Shown here piece by piece: positions 59,164-64,000 of a stretch of 64,000 nt of DNA. The stretch spans positions 124,001 to 188,000 of the forward strand of contig NZ_CP129964.1 of the NCBI RefSeq assembly GCF_030503675.1. The letters run 5' to 3'. The position numbers were made by a program, and so were the translations under genes. The first letter of the stretch is position 1. Every line of letters starts with the position of its first letter. The notes below the pieces were generated by a model. That model did no database searches. It was not told the DNA's origin and was given only the letters and a program-made list of their open reading frames with translations. This DNA comes from Lutimonas zeaxanthinifaciens (lineage in GTDB: Bacteria; Bacteroidota; Bacteroidia; Flavobacteriales; Flavobacteriaceae).

Positions 59164-59168
59164 ATTTG
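59161..59168 (+). promoter_or_regulatory. -7 box (TAAATTTG) inside the dxs stop, for the DUF3078 gene
   Basis: Perfect TAnnTTTG that begins with the dxs TAA stop codon; ATG 59187 follows after 18 bases. It supports ATG 59187 over the TTG at 59166. Confidence 0.5.
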
Positions 59169-59186
59169 CGTTTCTGTTTCAGTCAG

Positions 59187-60494
59187 ATGAGTAGAATTAT
59201 TAAAATACTTTTTTTAGCCCTCTTTTTCATCACATCGGCTCATGCTCAGATTAAAGATACGGTTGATGTTAAAATAGCCATTGATACAATGGCGTTGGTT
59301 CAGAGCATTGACAGCAGTTATATGCACAGACCTATCTATCCTGAAGACGATGGATTACTGGATAGCCTGGAGACATCAATTACGGAGCAACCCAAAATGA
59401 TAAGTGTTGAACGGGCACTTTTGGATTCCTTATTAAGCCCTTATTATAATATTGAGATCGATTCGACCAAGGAAAATGATTTGGGCAGATATATTGTGAT
59501 TACTCCTAAATACCGTATGACAATCGATCCGTATTCCGGGGATACTTCCTATGTGCCGATACCTAAAAAATTGGATTATTTTACGCAGCTTAAATCTGTT
59601 GGAATTGATACCGTGGGATTTTACAATGCTATTGAGCTTGTACAAATAAAAAGAACGAAAAAAGCGAAAGACCCTGTTTGGTGGAAACATGAAAACAGTA
59701 TAGGTCTTGATTTAAACGAGGTGGCTTTTGTCAATTGGAACGCCGGAGGTCAGAATTCTATTTCAGGTTTGTTCAAGGTATATTTTGCCAGAAATTATGA
59801 GAAATTATACACCTTATGGAATAATGAAATTTCGGCACGATACGGATTGAACAATCAGCAGAACACAGGCTTGATAAAGACCGATGATGAAATCAGGTTA
59901 TCCTCATCATTCGGCTACCGAAAAGATACAATATCAAAGTGGTATTTTTCATCTCAGTTCAATTTTAGAACACAGTTCACCGATGGATATAAGGAACCGG
60001 ATGATGAAGACCCTATTTCGAGATTCTTTGCACCGGCCTATTTACATTTGGGGATCGGGACAAAATACTACCTTAAGGATGAATTGTTTTCAATTTATAT
60101 GTCTCCACTAACCTTAAAAGCGACATATGTTTTTGATGAAAAACTTTCAAATGAAGGTGCTTTTGGAGTTACGCCCGGGGAAAATTCGAGGCATGAACTG
60201 GGAATTCTTATCAGGTCAAAATGGGAAAAAGAGATATTTAAAAATGTTGCGATGGTCAACGATCTGGAATTGTACACTGATTACATCAACAATTTCGGTA
60301 ATATAGATGTGGATTGGGTACTGAGCTTTCAGTTCAAAATCAATAAAGTTTTTCAGGCCAGTTTCAGGACCCATTTAATTTATGACGATGACATCAAAAT
60401 CAAAGAGACTAATGAGGATGGGGAAGTAGAGACCCTAGGGGCCCGGGTCCAGCTAAAACAGCAGTTGGGAATAGGGATTATCTATACTTTTTAA
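59187..60494 (+). CDS. DUF3078 family outer-membrane protein
   Basis: 435 residues from ATG 59187. Signal peptide about 1-21 (ending SAHAQ). A hydrophilic segment of about 120 residues is followed by the DUF3078 block WKHENSIGLDLNEVAFVNWNAGGQNSISG, here at about 165-193, then amphipathic strands to a C-terminal GIGIIYTF. The family is Bacteroidota-specific, predicted as an outer-membrane barrel, and its function is not known. It has its own promoter at the end of dxs and overlaps the convergent dgt gene by 4 bases. Confidence 0.85.
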   Translation: MSRIIKILFLALFFITSAHAQIKDTVDVKIAIDTMALVQSIDSSYMHRPIYPEDDGLLDSLETSITEQPKMISVERALLDSLLSPYYNIEIDSTKENDLGRYIVITPKYRMTIDPYSGDTSYVPIPKKLDYFTQLKSVGIDTVGFYNAIELVQIKRTKKAKDPVWWKHENSIGLDLNEVAFVNWNAGGQNSISGLFKVYFARNYEKLYTLWNNEISARYGLNNQQNTGLIKTDDEIRLSSSFGYRKDTISKWYFSSQFNFRTQFTDGYKEPDDEDPISRFFAPAYLHLGIGTKYYLKDELFSIYMSPLTLKATYVFDEKLSNEGAFGVTPGENSRHELGILIRSKWEKEIFKNVAMVNDLELYTDYINNFGNIDVDWVLSFQFKINKVFQASFRTHLIYDDDIKIKETNEDGEVETLGARVQLKQQLGIGIIYTF

Positions 60495-61834
60495 CCCAGG
60501 TCAAGGCCTTTTATTTTTTTATGTAACAAAATAGCATAGCTATCTGAAAAGTTGGCAACCAGATTGCAGATGCTCAGAATCCTTTTGTACAAATTTTCGG
60601 GGGTAGTTTTGTACTTATCAGGAAGCAACATCAAAATAAGCTTGTCATAATTTGAAAGCGAATCTTCATGCTTATTATTGACTGCTGAGATAAATACGTC
60701 CAACAGGTCTGCAATGACCTGATAACCTGCAATTTCTTTTTCTACGACTTCCTGGCTCTGATATATTTTTTCGACGCTGATTTTTATAATATCATTGATC
60801 TGTGCCTCATATTTGCATTTATCGAGAAGAGAATATTGAAATTCCCCTTTCAGAATGGAGGATTCATTTTTAATAAACATCCTTGCAGCTTCCTGAATGA
60901 GATTTCCAATGGCGAGCGCCCTCAAATAACTTATTCGATCCTGAGTGTTCTGTAAAGTGTTATACTTCTTGGTATTTATTGTATCCCTTACCAGATTGAT
61001 TAGGTATTCAAGGGCATAATCTTCTGAAATAAGCCCAAGGTTGATGCCATCTTCAAAGTCAATTATGGTATAGCAAATGTCATCAGCAGCCTCAACCAAA
61101 TAGGCCAGAGGGTGTCTGACATAAGAAATATCTTTGCTGTTTCCGGTTTTCTTCAGACCTAATTCATCAGCCAACTCTTTAAAAAAATCAAGTTCAGACT
61201 GAAAAACCCCATATTTTTTATCAGCAATATTAGGGCTTGGCTTTTTGGGTAATGACTCTTTGGGATATTTAATAAAGGCACCTAAAGTGGCATAGGATAA
61301 TCTCAATCCACCCTTAATGTTATTGACGGTTTCACAAAGTATTTTGAATCCATTGGCATTACCTTCAAAATCAATTAAATCCTGCCATTGTTTGGGATCG
61401 AGTTTTTCACGGAATTTTTGCCCTTTACCGGAAAGAAAAAATTCTCCAATTGACTTTTCTCCACTATGCCCAAAGGGAGGGTTACCTATGTCATGTGATA
61501 GGGCTGCAGCCGCTACAATGGCACCAAAATCATTTGAACGGTACCCTTTTTCCTTGAGTTCAGGATATTTTTCAAGTATATGCTTACCTACTATTCTGCC
61601 CAGGGATCTGGCCACCACAGAAACTTCAAGGCTATGGGTTAATCTTGTGTGTACGAAGTCAGTTTTTGATAATGGAACCACCTGGGTTTTATCCTGAAGG
61701 CTTCGAAAACTATCTGAAAAAATGATTCGGTCAAAATCAACTTCAAATCCAAGCCTGGTTTCATCCTGATCAATGCGTTTTCTTTCGGTAGTGTCGCCAA
61801 ACCGTTTCAATGAGAGTAATTTTTCCCAATTCAT
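60491..61834 (-). CDS. dgt: dGTP triphosphohydrolase
   Basis: 447 residues. HD-domain metal ligands: His67 in RLTHSLEV and the His-Asp pair 114-115 in SHDIGNPPFGHSGE, with a later Asp near 250 (EAADDICYTIIDFEDG). Splits dGTP into deoxyguanosine and triphosphate, adjusting nucleotide pools. Stand-alone gene with 185 bases upstream to the phosphate transporter. Convergent 4-base overlap with the DUF3078 gene. Confidence 0.94.
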   Translation of the reverse strand: MNWEKLLSLKRFGDTTERKRIDQDETRLGFEVDFDRIIFSDSFRSLQDKTQVVPLSKTDFVHTRLTHSLEVSVVARSLGRIVGKHILEKYPELKEKGYRSNDFGAIVAAAALSHDIGNPPFGHSGEKSIGEFFLSGKGQKFREKLDPKQWQDLIDFEGNANGFKILCETVNNIKGGLRLSYATLGAFIKYPKESLPKKPSPNIADKKYGVFQSELDFFKELADELGLKKTGNSKDISYVRHPLAYLVEAADDICYTIIDFEDGINLGLISEDYALEYLINLVRDTINTKKYNTLQNTQDRISYLRALAIGNLIQEAARMFIKNESSILKGEFQYSLLDKCKYEAQINDIIKISVEKIYQSQEVVEKEIAGYQVIADLLDVFISAVNNKHEDSLSNYDKLILMLLPDKYKTTPENLYKRILSICNLVANFSDSYAILLHKKIKGLDLG

Positions 61835-62019
61835 AAGTTGTAATTAAGTGCTGAAAGATACATTTTTTTAAACTTTTTTAAGGGTTAATTCGAGGGCCTG
61901 GGCTGTTTTTTTTTTGATCGGATGTTGGGGAATGGATTACTTTAGATAAAAATTTGAAAATTTATAAATAATTCCGAATTCTGATTATATTTAGAGCCTA
62001 ATTAGACCTTAAATAAATA

Positions 62020-64000
62020 ATGGAAAATATATATTTTTTAATGATCATTGCCCTGGTCATTCTGGCAATCGCCGATCTTGTTGTTGGCGTAAGTAATGAT
62101 GCAGTAAATTTTTTGAATTCTGCACTGGGCTCAAAAGCAGTCTCTTTCCGTACAATTATGATCGTGGCAAGCCTCGGTATTGCATTTGGAGCCATTTTCT
62201 CGAGTGGTATGATGGAAGTGGCGAGAAAGGGAATATTTGTTCCGGGTGAATTTTACTTTAACGAGATCATGATCATTTTTCTGGCAGTGATGATTACCGA
62301 TATCCTGTTGCTTGATTTTTTCAACACACTGGGAATGCCAACCTCGACAACCGTTTCCATAGTTTTTGAGTTACTCGGGGCGGCCGTTGCCATGGCTTTG
62401 ATAAAGATTGGAGCCGATAATGGTTCTGTTGGAGACGTCCTCAATTATATCAACACTGCAAAAGCAACAGAAATAATTTTGGGAATTCTGCTCTCCGTGG
62501 TTGTCGCTTTCTCAGTTGGTGCTATTGTACAGTATGTATCAAGGGTATTATTGTCATTTGATTTTGAAAGAAAAGCCAAATGGGTAGGTGCTGTTTTCGG
62601 TGGATTTGCCCTGGCAGCCATTACCTATTTTATTTTTATCAAGGGCTTGAAGGGCACTGATTATTACGCAGAAATAAAACCTTTAATAGAGGGAAAAACC
62701 TTAATGATCGTAGTGGTGAGTTTTGTTGTTTGGTCCCTTCTATCTTACCTTGTGGTGACTCTTTTCAAGCTGAACATCTATAAAATCATCATCATCGTTG
62801 GAACTTTTGCCCTTGCATTGGCTTTTGCAGGCAATGACCTGGTAAATTTTATTGGAGTTCCGATAGCGGCCTGGCAATCATATGAGGCATGGAATGCCTC
62901 CGGCATTCCGGCTTCTGAGTTCAGTATGGATGTTTTGAGTAAAAAAGTACCAACGCCCACTATGTTTTTAGTTGGAGCAGGATTGATCATGGTTCTTACG
63001 CTATGGTTATCAAGCAAGGCTAAAACGGTGGTTAAGACTTCTATTGATCTTTCAAGCCAGGAAGACACTAAAGAACGGTTTGAGCCTCATTTTATGTCGA
63101 GAAACCTGGTGAAGTTTACCTTGATGGTCACAGAATATATGAATACCATAATTCCCGACCCTTTACAAAGGAAAATTGAAAGTCAGTTTAAGAAACCTGT
63201 TATAAAGCTGGCTAAGGATAAAAAACACGAGTTACCTGCCTTTGATATGGTAAGAGCAGCTGTGAATTTAATGGTAGCGAGCGTATTGATCTCAATTGCG
63301 ACATCAATGAAATTACCTTTGTCTACTACGTATGTCACTTTTATGGTTGCGATGGGTACGTCTTTGGCTGACAGGGCCTGGGGAAGTGAAAGTGCGGTTT
63401 ACAGAGTTGCTGGTGTATTGAACGTAATCGGTGGTTGGTTCTTTACAGCTATATCGGCATTTATTGCAGCTGGAACAGTGGCTTATTTGATACATTTAGG
63501 AGGAGCAACAATGATTGCTGTATTGCTGTTGCTGGCTGTATTGCTTTTGTTAAGAAATTATATTAAACATATCCGGGCATCCAGAGAAATCAGGACAGAA
63601 GATAGTTTGAGTAAGGCTGAGAGCAGTTCAATACAAGGTGTAATTGAGGAAAGTGCTGATAATATATCAAAAGCCCTGAAAAGGGTAGGAAAGATCAATT
63701 CTACAACGATCAAAGGGTTGATCAATCAGGATATAAATGAGCTTAACAAAGCAAAAAAATCCGTTGTAAAGCTGGAAAATGAGATTGAAGACCTGCAAAA
63801 TGATATTTTTTACTTTATAAAGGACCTGGACGATTCTTACCTGGGTGCAAGTAAGTTTTACATTGATGTGATCGGAAGTTTACAGGACGTGGCTCAATCT
63901 TCCAGCCTTATAGCTAAAAAAAGCCATAAACATGTGCATAATCATCATAAGGCCTTGAAGAAGAAGCAAACCGAAGAACTTCTTGCGATTAATGATAAGT
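62020..64000 (+). CDS. Inorganic phosphate transporter (PiT family), 3' end beyond the window
   Basis: 660 residues from ATG 62020 to the window edge with no stop, so the gene is incomplete here. Two PiT repeats: the N-terminal copy with GVSNDAVNFLNSALGSKA and GMPTSTTVSIV, the later one with FAGNDLVNFIGVPIAAW and KLPLSTTYVTFMVAMG. About ten membrane helices lie in all. A long cytosolic C-terminal part (from about 520) is rich in Glu, Lys, Ser and has PhoU-like helical character. It moves phosphate with H+ or Na+. The fused PhoU-like tail is typical of the long Bacteroidota form. Confidence 0.9.
   Translation, partial: MENIYFLMIIALVILAIADLVVGVSNDAVNFLNSALGSKAVSFRTIMIVASLGIAFGAIFSSGMMEVARKGIFVPGEFYFNEIMIIFLAVMITDILLLDFFNTLGMPTSTTVSIVFELLGAAVAMALIKIGADNGSVGDVLNYINTAKATEIILGILLSVVVAFSVGAIVQYVSRVLLSFDFERKAKWVGAVFGGFALAAITYFIFIKGLKGTDYYAEIKPLIEGKTLMIVVVSFVVWSLLSYLVVTLFKLNIYKIIIIVGTFALALAFAGNDLVNFIGVPIAAWQSYEAWNASGIPASEFSMDVLSKKVPTPTMFLVGAGLIMVLTLWLSSKAKTVVKTSIDLSSQEDTKERFEPHFMSRNLVKFTLMVTEYMNTIIPDPLQRKIESQFKKPVIKLAKDKKHELPAFDMVRAAVNLMVASVLISIATSMKLPLSTTYVTFMVAMGTSLADRAWGSESAVYRVAGVLNVIGGWFFTAISAFIAAGTVAYLIHLGGATMIAVLLLLAVLLLLRNYIKHIRASREIRTEDSLSKAESSSIQGVIEESADNISKALKRVGKINSTTIKGLINQDINELNKAKKSVVKLENEIEDLQNDIFYFIKDLDDSYLGASKFYIDVIGSLQDVAQSSSLIAKKSHKHVHNHHKALKKKQTEELLAINDK

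Noticed and set aside
1-64000. CRISPR array, prophage, insertion sequence or integrative element
   Set aside because: No regularly spaced repeats, transposase, integrase or phage structural genes were seen, and base composition looks even across the window.

Overview
The window reads as the chromosome of a marine-type member of the Bacteroidota, most likely family Flavobacteriaceae. Evidence: moderate to low GC, -7 boxes of the form TAnnTTTG with little sign of Shine-Dalgarno sequences, a SusC-like TonB receptor behind a TPP riboswitch, a bacterial GGGP-synthase-like protein, DUF3078 and TlpA/DUF4369 families, UpxY, and barrel proteins ending in aromatic residues. There are no phage genes, insertion sequences or CRISPR arrays. 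Genes are tightly packed and often overlap by 4-31 bases.

Layout. 1-4.9 kb: outer-membrane barrel protein, two minus-strand tRNA genes (Val-GAC, Ala-GGC) with their own terminators, a hypothetical protein, UspA and S-adenosylhomocysteine hydrolase. 4.9-10.6 kb: a plus-strand operon (phosphopantetheinyl transferase, GGGP synthase, thiamine-binding protein, PnuC/PnuT transporter, NadR-like kinase, ArfB), then a TPP riboswitch and TonB-dependent receptor, which looks like a thiamine salvage locus. 10.7-32 kb: a sulfur/molybdenum island, mostly on the minus strand. It holds a haem lipoprotein (DUF3365), a rhodanese lipoprotein, a persulfide dioxygenase fused to two rhodaneses, two SulP transporters, a TlpA-like thioredoxin, a large cytoplasmic molybdopterin oxidoreductase and a fused 4x[4Fe-4S]-NrfD membrane subunit. 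Next to these lie a full molybdenum-cofactor set (moaD, moaE, moeB-rhodanese, mobA, moaC, moeA, moaA), a membrane-linked MutS homologue, a split YeeE/YedE transporter and a Crp/Fnr-type regulator. 32-49 kb: surface polysaccharide and envelope genes (Kdo transferase, sugar-nucleotide enzymes, two glycosyltransferases, UpxY-Ugd-Wza), an outer-membrane barrel/TPR pair, a TlpA lipoprotein and FtsE. 49-64 kb: housekeeping genes (OsmC, dipeptide epimerase, RsmI, AspS, ClC channel, GlpQ, TadA, MurI, Dxs, DUF3078, Dgt) and a phosphate transporter cut by the window end.

How the island may work (inference): YeeE/YedE brings in thiosulfate or another reduced sulfur compound; rhodaneses and thioredoxin pass the sulfane sulfur to the persulfide dioxygenase, giving sulfite; the molybdoenzyme with its FeS-NrfD partner oxidises sulfite and feeds electrons to quinone; SulP proteins move sulfate or sulfite across the membrane. 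The co-located moa/moe/mob genes supply the cofactor.

The strongest new observation is regulatory. Three intergenic sites in the island carry the same palindrome, GTAAC-N4-GTTAC (5-4-5 geometry as in Crp/Fnr operators). Each lies exactly 28.5 bases upstream of the start of a -7 box (TAACTTTG, TAAATTTG, TATTTTTA). They stand before the persulfide dioxygenase, the FeS-NrfD/molybdoenzyme operon and the YeeE transporter, and the third lies right beside the Crp/Fnr gene. This suggests a dedicated sulfur-oxidation regulon with a class-II-like activator.
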